The notes under the pieces are model-generated. The model saw nothing but the letters and a program-made list of their open reading frames with translations. It made no database searches and was not told the origin of the DNA. From Verpa conica (taxonomy: Eukaryota; Ascomycota; Pezizomycetes; Pezizales; Morchellaceae), in NCBI GenBank assembly GCA_033030425.1, contig JAUFSD010000009.1, positions 1,426,001 through 1,490,000 of the forward strand: 64,000 nucleotides of DNA, written 5' to 3'. Of the stretch, positions 51,601-63,200 are shown piece by piece. Every line of letters begins with the position of its first letter. Position 1 is the stretch's first letter. A program made the position numbers and the translations under genes.

Positions 51601-53400
51601 AGGAATACACCACTACACAAGGCGGCCAGTAATGGGCATGAAGCGGTGGTCCGCCTACTGCTTGAAAAGGGCGCCGATATCAAAGTCCAGAACAATTCGG
51701 GGGAAACACCACTGCACGATGCGGCGAGTAATGGACATGAAGCGGTGGTCCGCCTACTGCTTGAAAAGGGCGCCGATATCGAAGTCAAGAGCAATTCGAG
51801 GAATACACCACTACACAAGGCGGCCAGTAATGGGCATGAAGCGGTGGTCCGCCTACTGCTTGAAAAGGGCGCCGATACCAAATTCCAGAACAATTCGGGG
51901 GAAACACCACTGCACGATGCGGCGAGTAATGGACATGAAGCGGTGGTCCGCCTACTGCTTGAAAAGGGCGCCGATATCAAAGTCCAGAACAATTCGGGGG
52001 AAACACCACTGCACGATGCGGCCCGTAATGGGCATGAAGCGGTGGTCCGCCTACTGCTTGAAAAGGGCGCCGATATCAAAGTCCAGAACGATTCGGGGAA
52101 AACACCACTGCACAAGGCGGCCCGTAATGGGAATGAAGCGGTGGTCCGCCTACTGCTTGAAAAGGGCGCCGATACCGAAGTCCAGAGCTATTTGGGGGAA
52201 ACACCACTGCACAAGGCGGCCCGTAATGGGAATGAAGCGGTGGTCCGCCTACTGCTTGAAAAGGGCGCCGATACCGAAGTCCAGGACAATTCGGGGAATA
52301 CACTACTGCACTATGCGGCGAGTAATAGGCATGAAGCGGTGGTCCGCCTACTGCTTGAAAAAGGCGCCGACACCGAAGTCCCAAACATATTCGGAAGTAC
52401 ACCACTACTCCAAGCAGCGTCTAGGGGGTATGAAACGGTAGCCTCCCTACTACTTGGAAAGGGTGCCGGCATAGAAGTCCAGGGGAAATGTGTGGATGTC
52501 CAATTACCCCAAACGGAATCTAAAGGGTATGAAGCAGTGATCCGCCTACTTCTTAGAACGAGTACCGATATCGAAGATCAGGATGGATTTTTGAATACAC
52601 TACTTCATGAAGCTGTATCTAGAGGAAATGAAGCGATGGTTCGACTACTACTGCCTGAAACGATCGTCGATATCGAAGTTCCAGACACATCGGGAAGTAT
52701 ATCACTACCCCAAGAGGCATCCAGAGGGTATGAAGTGGTATTCCGGCTACTCCTTGAGAAGAGCGCCGATACCGGAGTTCAGAAAAAATGGGAGAATACA
52801 CTATTTCGTGAAGCAGCGTCTGGAGGGCATGAGGCAGCGGTCCAGCTACTACTTAAAAGAGGCGCTGATATCTCAGCTGTAGATAGCGCCGGGGCCACTG
52901 CATTGTACAAAGCGGTGATTAATGGGCACGAAAATATGGTTCAACTACTAATTGAGAAGGGAGCCAATGCCTCAGTTGAGCCAAGCCGAGGTCCTACACT
53001 ACTATTTGTCGCGGCAGTGCGTGGAGAAGAGGCAGTAGTTCGGCTACTACTCAAGGAGGACATCGATGTTTTACATGTGGATAGAGATGGAAATTCTGCA
53101 CTTCACGGAGCAGTACTCGGCGGATACCTAACGATAACCAGTCTACTACTTGACCATGGTGCCGATATTTCAGTTCAGGCCAAAAATGGCAGTACAGCAT
53201 TACATTATGCGGCATCTGCAGGCCACAAAGAAATCGTCCGGCTACTTCTTGAGAGGGGAGCCGATGTCACGGTTGTAAATAAGTACGGAGATATAGCAGT
53301 ATCTATAGCCCGCAATCAAGACATTATCAACATGCTAAAGGCACCACGACACGAACTGGAAGATAAAACCAAGGAGGAAACAACCTCTAATAATTCATAG
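48655..53400 (+). CDS. NLR-like STAND protein: N-terminal fungal helical domain, NACHT, ankyrin repeats
   Basis: Fungal NOD-like receptor; relatives act in non-self recognition and programmed cell death. Exons: 48655-49061, 49123-49253, 49315-49491, 49679-49703 (25 nt), 49763-50338, 50403-53400; phases close and the product is 1437 aa. N-terminus MAELVGLVASITSLIQVTGA matches the helical N-terminal domain of fungal STAND proteins. A linker with WIYPDSF and HTGKWLSQTPEYRGW leads to the NACHT domain: Walker A GIPGAGKTFL near residues 237-247, Walker B VFFVFDALDE near 336-346, sensor-like FMTSRPHP. A winged-helix-like segment ending IQLAHYSVQEYF is near 490-570. About 22 ankyrin repeats span roughly 668-1395; units 2-12 are nearly identical at DNA level (51277-52386). 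All catalytic NACHT motifs look intact, so the gene appears functional. It stands apart from the housekeeping neighbours by spacers of 3-4 kb. Confidence 0.93.
51277..52386 (+). repeat. Eleven near-identical 99-bp ankyrin units with a 21-bp insertion
   Basis: Eleven direct 99-bp units (33 codons each) plus one 21-bp insertion at about 51475-51495 account exactly for 1110 bp. The core AASNGHEAVVRLLLEKGAD is nearly invariant. Changes concentrate in the first four or five residues, residue 9 (N/K/R/D), residue 13 (S/R) and the last four residues of each unit. The insertion is a partial copy of a unit end (GTDIEFQ). Flanking ankyrin units upstream and downstream are far more diverged. Confidence 0.97.
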
Positions 53401-55822
53401 GTATTTACCCTATCAAATATCTTTTAACCTTTGCATTCCACCGCTCCTTAACTCCCTATTGTGTTTACTAGGGCTAACATAGAAGCCTCCCAGTTGTACT
53501 TTGGTGTTATTATTAAAAGCCTAGTCCGTAGAATCGATAACGGATATCTACATCAACATTTGATATTTCCTGAACGTAGTTAGTGGGAGGGATCGTGGTT
53601 TGGAAGGCATTGGTTTGTGACGGGTGGTATCCGGAAATTTGGGTGTTTTAACATTGATGGTGGCTTCTCAGACTTTTTTAGTACTATTTATAACTTCCTG
53701 ATAACTTTCTCGTGTTTCTATAACAGCTAGTACGGCTTTGGGGGGTGGGGGGGATTGAGGTATTCTGATGAGAAATGCTCTTCATTTTTCACTTTTTTAT
53801 TTTTGCTTTCCTGTTTATTACAATATCCTTCATCAAAATCTTATTTTGAGATACCAACTTGAGTAAATCTCTCCATTACAAACATATGAAGTACAGGATG
53901 AAATAGAAATTTGATAGGCCGTTTACATAGCTAGAATTGTTTCCTGAAGCTAAGATTTTGTTGTTTCACCCGGTCAAATTCTAAATCGGGCCGACCAATT
54001 TCAAACCAGACTGTTTGAGTCGCGGGTGGGACAATCATTGACCCTGTTTAGTGTACCAATCCTACTATACTTTCTGGAGGCCACCCCCCAGCCATGTATC
54101 AGGATAGTCTCCCCTAGATAGGGCCCGATCTTAGAATATAAAGCTTATAAAGTGTGGTGAGATGCTGTACCCGCATAGGAAAAGGCTTTGGATATCTTAA
54201 AGTGAAAACAAACTACAATCAATTAATATAAGCCATGATACAAGAGTCGGGGGGGACTCGTGAGTAATAAAGCAACTACCTAATAGCACGTGGGGTAAGT
54301 TGAAGGGATGGGAGAGAAGTAGGGTAGTTGTGGTACTAAGTCGGTTGACTTCCCCTTGAGCCCGTTGCCCTCATACTTGCTCTTTGTTATTTGGGGTGGA
54401 GGGTTAGTATTAAGTATTTTCTGCTACTGGGCTTCCTAGGTACTTCTATCATGTACGAGAACCTTACTGATTAGGTATATATTCCAGGACACCCTATACC
54501 CAAAGCCGGAACAAGCCACCCGGCACCTCCAAAACCGAGTGATAGCCCGTGACCAACCGGCAGTTACCGACCCACTAGCCGAATATTCCAAGTTTTGTTG
54601 AATGTCCGTGAGCCAAAAGGTCAAGAACATCTGCCAAGCCACCCCAAGACAGTCAAAGTTCTCTCACTCTCAAAAAAAAGAACCATGCAGAACCTGAGTA
54701 TTTACTTATTTACTCCTACGATAATCCTATCCACGTTAATATTTTTTTTTTTTTACTCTGGTTCCAACACCAAAAAAGAAAAAGAAAAGAAAAAAACGAG
54801 TGATAATGGATGATAAGTATGAGTAAACAAGTAAAAATTTAAATTGATAAAAATATCTTCCAGAAGAACTCTATCCACTCATCTCTCTCTCATCTCCTCG
54901 GCCCCCCCCAATCCCCCCCATCTCATCTTCGCGCTCGGGCCGGTATCCTCGGTCGGTAGCGACTCGTGTCCAAATTGCTTAATTTACCGTGAATAGGGTG
55001 GGTGGGTGTATAGATTAGATTAGATAAGATTTTGATTTTTTTTTTTTTCTTTGAGGGGAGGGGTCTACGGAGATTTGCCGGGTTGCGAGGATCAATTAAC
55101 ATGAAGCATGCCAAGTTAGAAAAGGTAGATAAGGTACTAGGGTTTGTATTGCTTTTTGAGATTAATGAGAGTATCTATTCGTGTGTGTGTGCGTATGGGT
55201 GGTGAAATAGGGCAAGGAGATGATGTATCGGGTAGATGTTTAGAGTACCTACAAACGGGGGGGGGAAGGACTTTTTATTTTACTTTTTTGTATGTATGTA
55301 CGAGGCTGGCTGGGATCTGGGTGGTACTTGGAGTATCCCAGTGGATATATATATACATATATGTTTGTTACTTTTTCACGGGGGGTTCGCTAAGCGGGAG
55401 ATTTTATTTTATTTTCTTTACCGTTTCGTCCCGCGTGCGTTGTGTCTCAGCCCCCCCCCCCATTCCAAAAGAGAGGGTTTGTTTTTTCTTTTTTGTTTTC
55501 CGTTGTTGGGTTGTGCGTGGCCCGTGAGAGCGCTGGATGGTGGTTGGTTCGGCTGTGGTTGTGTGGTGCAGGGGAGGGAAGGACGCTTTGGCCGGTGTGT
55601 ATGTATGTATGGATGTGGACGGGACGGATTGGGGGGTGTTTGATGGGATTTTGAAACTTTTATTTTTGTGTCTGTTTATATGTTGTGTACTGGTGATAAT
55701 TGGAGGGGGGTTTATGTGCTGGTGTTTGTTCATGTTGTTTGAAGGGGTGGGAATAGTAGATTGGTGGATGGTGTGTGAATAGGGAGTGTGGGTAGAGAGT
55801 GGATAGGAGTGGATAGATACAT

Positions 55823-55887
55823 AGTATGAATAGACAGTGTGAATAGAGAGTGTGAATAGAGAATATGAATAGAGAATGTGAATAGAG
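55823..55887. repeat. 13-nt minisatellite, five units
   Basis: Five consecutive 13-nt units of consensus AGTGTGAATAGAG with one or two changes each. Looser copies precede it from about 55771. Confidence 0.85.
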
Positions 55888-56050
55888 ATACATATAGTGG
55901 ATAGAGTGCTTCCATGTAATGATAATTGTGATATACACTCATACAAACAATCTACTGGATGGATACAAGAACTCCCTCTTAATTGAAACTGGAGATCAGG
56001 CCCAGGATCACCGTGTGTGTCTATGTCTATCCTCTTGTCTCTCACGTCTT

Positions 56051-56092
56051 CATCTGTCTCTGTCCTCATCTGTCTCTGTCCTCATCTGTCTC
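56051..56092. repeat. 16-nt tandem repeat, 2.6 copies
   Basis: CATCTGTCTCTGTCCT occurs twice exactly, followed by a 10-nt partial copy, in a pyrimidine-rich stretch upstream of DCK1. Confidence 0.85.
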
Positions 56093-56250
56093 TTGTCACT
56101 CCTTCCCAACTTATCAAACCCCTGGACGTCGTTCTTTCTTTCCCCACACTTTCCCTTCTCCCTTTCTCACTGCATGTCTGTTCTACTGTCCTGTCCCCTA
56201 CGGATAGCTGACCTCACCATCTATCTCACCACAATCATCTAACCACGCAG

Positions 56251-56292
56251 CTACATCTACATCTACATCTACTACACACACACACACACACA
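56251..56292. repeat. CTACAT and CA microsatellites
   Basis: About three CTACAT units are followed by roughly nine CA dinucleotides, 120 bp before the DCK1 start codon and probably within its leader. Confidence 0.8.
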
Positions 56293-56410
56293 TTGCACTA
56301 CACACATCCTCAATTGACTGGCTCCCTAGAGATATCGAGTCTCAATTTACAGGACTCGAGAGTGGTCAAACACCCTCCGTGGCCAAATCAACCCCCGTGG
56401 CTAAATCACA

Positions 56411-59400
56411 ATGCCGTGGTCCCCTCTCCCCCGGATTGCCTTTGCAATCGCAATCCACCCCTTCAACCCATCTACGCGCGATGACCTCCCCCTCGAGCTC
56501 GGCGACGAGCTCTACATCATCGAGTCCTGCTCCAACGCCCAATGGTTCCGCGGGTACCTAGTCGCGCCCCCGTCGCTGCTAGCCGGCCTAACCAGCACCA
56601 AAGGAGCGACCCTCGAAGCTCGCGTGTTTAGCGGCATCTTCCCCGCCGCATGCGTAGACATTAAAGAGTACCTCACTACCGAGGTGCCCATACTTCCGGA
56701 AGACGCCATGGGGGAGGATCATCGGGTGGACAGTGGCAACGGGAGCATCATGAGCAGGAACACGATGGGTGGGGGGGTGCTGAGTGAAGAGGAGGATGAG
56801 GAGGAGGATGACTACGAGTATGATATGGAGGATGGGGCCCTGGATGGTAGTATCAATGGGAACGGGTATCGGTACTACAGTGATGGCGTGGAAATGCCCG
56901 GTCATTCGCTTCCTGCCCCCCCTGGTGGTAGAAGGACAAAATCATCTGTTAATGGTAATAATAATAATTCTAAAGCTCTCGCGCGGACAGCGTCTGGTAG
57001 GTCGCGGCGACAGAAAGCTACTAGCCGTCAATCGGCCATGACACTCCCCCCGCGAAACAGGGACAGGCCGAGACCTGCGGCTCCTGTGCCGATGCTGAAG
57101 GTGGGGGATGAGACGTCAAGCTTTGAAAGTGAGCCATTGGTGGATGAGATCGCGTCGTGCTTGAGAGAGTGGCACGCGGCAAATCTGCATGAGCTCTTGT
57201 TGAACAGAGAGTACCCGCTACTTGACGAGATCTCGGCTCTGGTGCATCAGCTTGATCTCTCACGGAGACAGCTGCTCCATAGCGTACTTACGAAAAGCGA
57301 ATTGGTAGCTACTAGGGAGAGAACGGTGTGGGCGCTCGTGAGGGGGAATAAGCTACTTTCGAGGGAGATTATTGTGCGTGATCCGACTTCGGGCCGGATA
57401 CTGACTGGGGATGATTCCAGTGTGGAGATTACAGCTTTGCAATCGCAGATGTCACTGCTCGACGCACCCCCGACGCACCCTAATGATGGAATTACACTGC
57501 ATCACTTGCTGCTCGAGCATAAGTCTTTTGTTGGGGTTACGAATGAGCCGGTGACGCTGGTGTTCTATCTGGCCACCAAAGCTAACATCCCCGTATCCGA
57601 ATCATTCATAGTAGAGCTCAACTCTGCCGGGCAGCCATTCGACCCGAGTCAGCTGGGGAAGATGCAAACACTATTCACCGACCTCTCCTCGAGGGATGCA
57701 GCAGAAGACATGTTTCTCGTCGCCCGAGTCTACACCACTGTCACAATCCTGTCCCCCGCTGGACCTCAACTTCAGACAAGAGGTCACAACTTTGAAAATA
57801 CACAGTCTACAAAACAACCTCACAACATGTCGGCCGTATCACCATCAAAGTCGGACGATAAGAAGCTCAAAGGCCGTGTCAGCGTTCTCTTCAACCCTCG
57901 CCCTAAAACCGCCGGGAGAGAAGCAAAGGAGCGGGAGAGGGAGCTAAACGGAGACCATGCAATTTCTCCAATTCAAAGACGAAATACAAACGATGAAAAT
58001 TTAACTCCTGTTACTTCACCTATCCTCACAGATGCACCCCCAGTTCCCGCACTTCCCCGTCGGTTCTCATTCAAGAAGGCTCTCGGCGTGGGTGTCCTCG
58101 ACGTTGGCAGGTTCGTACGACAGGACCAGGGAACAGAGCAAGTAATGCGGATATTTGTCCCCACGGGCACAGGAGGGCTCACAAACTCAACAACCGAGAA
58201 AAACTCTGCCTCCAGCTCCTCCAACCCCGGCGAGAAAGGTGACGGGATATCCAACACGGGGGAAAGAAGCGGCGGGAGAAAAAGAGACAACAGCAACTCG
58301 TCTAGCAAAGAAGGCGAAGATTGGGACCGTCTCATCAAAGACGTGATTGAATCCCGAACTGGAAAATTGTCGGTACCAGATATCCTGCGGGGAGCAAGTT
58401 ACGGGCTAGAGCACATGGCTGATATGCGATTGTCTAGTGAGAAATCCCCACGTGCCGATCAACTACACCTGTACCTTCGCCCCTTTGCAGCCGCAGATGC
58501 AGACGTCCTGGTGAAGAATACGCCGACCCTTCTGCATAATATCAACTGTGCACAAAAGATTGGGTTTTCGGGCGCACCAACAAGACCAAGGAGTGATATC
58601 TATGTCACATTGAACAACCCCGTATTACCCCGTCATGGGATGCTTCTGCACCCGAAGCTAGGGAGCTGCGCATTACCGCCACCGAGCTATTTCAACTCGT
58701 TGCAAGTGTCATTGGAGGTGCGGCGCCCAAATGGGGAGCAGATCAAGGATTGTATATTTGCGGCAAGCAACGCACCTGGTGTTACCGTGTGGAAAAGTGT
58801 AGTTGTCAACCGGGACGAGAGCTGGAATGAGACGATTAAGCTTGTGCTTGAAGAGGAGGACGTGCCGAATGCGCATGTGTTTATGACTGTGAGTGGTGTT
58901 CCGAATGCACCAACTGCGCTTGCGTGGTTGCCGCTGTGGGAGCAGGAGGCGTTTTTGAGGGATGGGGAGTATTCGTTGTTGTTGCACAAGTATGATGATT
59001 GGACGAGTTCGCCGATTAGTACGAGTTCTGGCGGGGGCAATGGGTATCTCTCGCAGCCATGGACAGCTGGAGATGATGGGTGGGCTGCGGCGCTGAGTAT
59101 GGGGGGTGTCGCGAGTTCTATCAAAGTCAAGACTTATCTGTGTAGTACAAAGTTCAGCCAGGACGATGTTGTACTCTCACTATTACAGTGGAAGAATATG
59201 AAACAGGATGAAGTGGTGGGCGTGTTGAAGAAGATGGTGTTTGTACCGGAGATGGAGGTGGTTAAGTTGCTGAAAGAGGTGTTTGATGCATTGTTTGGTG
59301 TGCTGGTGGAGTATGCAAAGGAGACTGAGGTGGAGGATTTGGTGTTTAATGCCCTTATTACCGTACTGGGGATTGTCTACGATCGAAGGTTCCATCTTGA

Positions 59401-62400
59401 ACCGATTGTGGATGAGTATGCTGAGCAGCACTTTGATTATCCGCTTTCAGGACCGTGTTTATTACGGTCTTTTGCACGGCTGCTAAATGATCCCACGGAC
59501 AACGAGATTTCTCGACGGCTAAGAAGTACTTTTAAGGTTGGCCGTCATGTCTTTAAGTTTATTGTTAAGGCACGAGAGAAGCAGCTCGCGAAGGAAGCAG
59601 GGCTGGGTCTCAATGGTAATAGCGGGTTCATCAAGGAGCTACATGGGATTTTCAAACTTCTCGAAGGACTGATGCGGAATAACGCCCCGATGTTGGTAGG
59701 ATCACAGACACTCGCTGTGCAGCATTTTCATTTATGGCTGCCGGAGTTGGCGACTACTATGATGACTCGGGAAGAGATCTTACTACTCGCGATCGACTTT
59801 ATGGATGCATGTGCAGATGTCAAGGGGAAACTGATACTTTTCAAATTGGTGTTGATAATCAACTACTCACGCAGTCAGCTATTTTCTATGCCGGAAGACC
59901 GAAGGGCGCTGACGCTGAATACCGTGCGATGGCTTGCTCCGCACTGGGGGAAGACTGATGATGTGTCTGGGCAGTGGAGGGAGCAGGTCCGACTATGCTG
60001 TAGCGTCCTCGCATGCCAAGTTGAAGAACTCGGGGAGGAGGTATCGGAGTATATTCCGAAAATCATCGATTCATACCGCGCCATCCAGTCCACAGGCCGT
60101 CACGAGAGAGAGACTTTCTCATTACTGTTCCCTCGGACGTACCCGTTCCCGACACGGAGCATTCCTGATCGGCCTATATTCGATGAAGCGCTGATCGAAC
60201 TTGCAGCAATACTAGCCGCGGTGTCAAGTATTCCCACTGGGCTGCATTTAGACCTTTCTGAAGATGAATTGGCCAAGTTCTTGATGGATGATTTGCAGGT
60301 CCATATGAGTATTCTCTCGTGCGAGGCGTTCCCGGAGAGCTGGTTGAGTGTGCATATATACCAACATAGGTCTACACTCCGCACGTTAGAAACGCTCGCT
60401 GGGGTCTTGGTGGACTCGTTTCTTCCCGACCCCGACGATGCAGAGAGGTTCAACACAGAGCTCTGGCAGGGCTTCTTTAGTACGCTACTTACACTTGTTG
60501 GCTCTGACGCCCTAGCGCTCGAAACCTTCCCGGAGCAGAAGCGCCGCGCGGTGTGGAAAGTTGCTGGAGATGTAAGAGAACAAGGGGCTGATTTACTAAG
60601 GAGGACATGGGAGAGTATTGGGTGGGAGACAAACGATGAGGATCGAAGACGCTTCGGGATCGAGAAGATGGGGGGTTACCAGGTGCAGTATGTACCAGGA
60701 TTAGTGGCACCGATTGTGGAATTGTGTTTGAGCGTGCATGAGGGGTTGAGGAGCGTTGCTGTGGAGGTGTTACAGACTATGGTGGTGTCGGAGTGGACTT
60801 TGAGTCAGGATTTGAGCGTGATTCAAGCAGAGATGATTGATGTGAGTGTTCGAGTGATAGTAGGTGATTTCGTAAGAGGCTAATTCGGGGAATAGAGTTT
60901 GGACCGACTGTTTAAATCGAAGCGTCTTACCGAGAGCATTACGCAGAAATTGTTTATTGCAGATTTGATTGATCTATTTCAGCCATTATCACGGATTCCC
61001 GATGATCCACTGACGGTGAAGGTTCACTCGCTCTTACACACTATCGATGAGTTTTTGGATCTTCTCGTCGCGGTTCATAATACCCCGCTCGGGGAGGCCT
61101 ATCATATTATGGATACTCTACGATTAATGGAGTTTCTGAAGGATATGCGGAAGGAGGATATGTTTATTCGATATGTACACCAACTTGTCAATGTGCAACT
61201 CGAGTCGCAGAACTATGTAGAGGCAGGTCTATCACTGAAGCTACACGCAGACTTGTACCCGTGGGATACAACCGAGAAGGTCCCTGCTCTTATCGACCCG
61301 CCATTCCCGGAACAAACGGCCTTTGAGAGAAGGGAAGCTTTGTTTATAGAGATGATTAAATATTTCGAGGATGGGCATTCCTGGGAGAATGCGCTAGATA
61401 CTTATAAGGAACTCGCAGACCAGTATGAGAATGTACTATACGACTATGCGAAACTTGGGAAATGCCACCGGGCGATGGCAAAGATTCATGAAGATATTCT
61501 ACTTGGTTCTGGAGAGGCTTATAATCCGAGGTTCTTTAGGGTTGCGTATTTGGGTCTTGGGTTCCCGCTGGGCTTGCGGGACCGACAGTTTATTGTACAG
61601 GGAAATCATTGGGAGGGTTTGGACGCGTTTACGGATCGGATACAGATGCAACATCCAGCGGCAAAGATTGTGAATAGTGGGATTGTGGACTGTGTTGAAG
61701 GGCAGTTTATCCATGTTACTTCTGTGGCGCCGGAGCATGACATAGGTCATCCAGTGTATCAGCGTAGTAAGGTCCCGCCGAACACAAGAGAATTTTTACT
61801 ACAGAGGCGGCCGAGAAGCTTCAGTTTTGCTGTGCCGCTACCGGGGAGTGTGGGCGGAAGGATTGGTATGTGGACAGAGAAGACGATTTATAATACGTCA
61901 GAGCGGTTCCCGACAATACTGAGGAGGAGTGAGATTGTGAGTGTGGCGACGTGCACCGTTGGCCCAGTGGAGAATGCGATTGAGGCAGTGATGGCAAAGA
62001 CAAAGCAGTTGAGTACGGTGGAGAGACGGTTTGCGGAGATTAAGAGTGGGACTGGGAGCGCTGGGGGTGATGGAGCTGGAGGGGTGGCGCAGCTTAGTAT
62101 GATATTGACGGGAGAGGTGGATGGTGGTGTAGGGTCTTATAGGGAGTTGTTGGCTGATGAAAGTGTGGAGATGGCATTGAGGAATGCGCTGAAGATGGCG
62201 ATGCTGGATTATGTGGCGACGTTAAAGAAGTGTATAGCTGTGCATGGAAGACTCGTAGGTGTATCTGGGGGGGGTGCACAGGGTGGTGGAAAGGGTTTGC
62301 ATGAAGGGTTGTTAAGATGTAAGTGGTTATTGTCGTTTATAGACGGTGAAGATACTGACTTTTGTGATAGTCTTCGAGAAGAACTATAAGCGTGAGTTAG

Positions 62401-63200
62401 CAGCGCTCGCACCACCGCCTCTACTGCCAATTAAGGCGCCAGTGAGTCCTGGCCAATGGAGAGCGCCACTACATTCATCTGATACTACACCAACGCCGAT
62501 ACCATTGATGAAGCACAACAGTCAGCGACCTACCCCAATTTCAAATCCCTCGCATGGAATGCCACTCCCATTCTCATTGCCACCACTACCAGCAATACCA
62601 TCTGGCTTGTTGAATGATGATGCAAGGAGCGTAGACTCTGTCAGTGTTGATGCAGTGAGTGTTGTCGGGAGCGCACACGGGAGGGGACGACTTGCTAGTA
62701 TGATTTTTGGTGGAGGGCACGGCAAAGGAGATGGTATTGTTGCGAGCGTTACCGCCACCGCAACTACTGGCGGCCATGTTAATGGGGTGAGTAACGGGAA
62801 TGGAAATTACCAGTATCATGGTCAGAAGGCACCTCCTCCCATCCCGGAAGAGCCACGGAGCAGAAGCGAGTCAGTGTCAACGCGCACTACTAGCACGAGC
62901 CGAGGGCGAAACAGGAGTAAGTCACTTCGGAGGCGGCGACCAACAATCTCAGAAGATTCAGTGGACGATGGCCAGGATAATGAGTCTAGTCCTGGAGGAA
63001 AGAGACCCAGTACTTCTAGCACACGGCCACCGAGGAGTAGTGGGAGTGGGGTTGTGAACTCGATGGAGCGGGGTGTAGGGAGTGTCAAGAAGCGATTTAG
63101 TAAGCTTAAGCTAAGAGGCAAAGGAAGCAGGCCCGACGTGAAGGGGAACCCAAAGTTTGGAGAGAGTGTGAGTGAGGTCGGGAGTGTTGCCGAGGAGTGA
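56411..63200 (+). CDS. DCK1: DOCK-family guanine-nucleotide exchange factor
   Basis: Atypical Rac/Rho GEF of the Dock180 class; in yeasts Dck1 works with the ELMO-like Lmo1. Exons: 56411-60841, 60896-62318, 62371-63200; phases close and the product is 2227 aa. An SH3 domain occupies about residues 8-77 (AIHPFNPSTRDDLPLELGDE and QWFRGYLVA). Acidic and Ser-rich linkers follow. The DHR-1/C2 region lies near 685-860 (LHLYLRPFAAADADV, SDIYVTLNNPVLPRHG, DESWNETIKLVLEEED). A long helical middle region leads to the DHR-2 catalytic domain across intron 1, about 1475-1960: EMIDSLDRLFKSKRLTESI, then SLKLHADLYPWD and the CVEGQFIHVTSVAPEHD block. After intron 2, FFEKNYKRELAALAPPPL ends the conserved part. 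The last ~250 residues are Pro-rich, then Ser/Arg-rich (RGRNRSKSLRRRR), a likely SH3-ligand and phosphorylation tail. The ATG is the first in frame and begins the conserved fungal N-terminus. Confidence 0.95.

Larger units (their letters stand above)
53401..56410. other. Spacer upstream of DCK1 with simple repeats
   Basis: No gene supported. It holds a 13-nt minisatellite (55823-55887), a 16-nt repeat (56051-56092), a CTACAT run and a CA microsatellite (about 56251-56292), and several homopolymer G, C, T and A runs. The distal part must be the DCK1 promoter and leader. Confidence 0.55.

Noticed and set aside
51252..52115. Long open frame on the minus strand (287 codons) and another on plus (51344-52441) across the NLR ankyrin array
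   Set aside because: Both are shadows of the 99-bp repeat: because 99 is a multiple of three, any frame lacking a stop in one unit stays open through all units.
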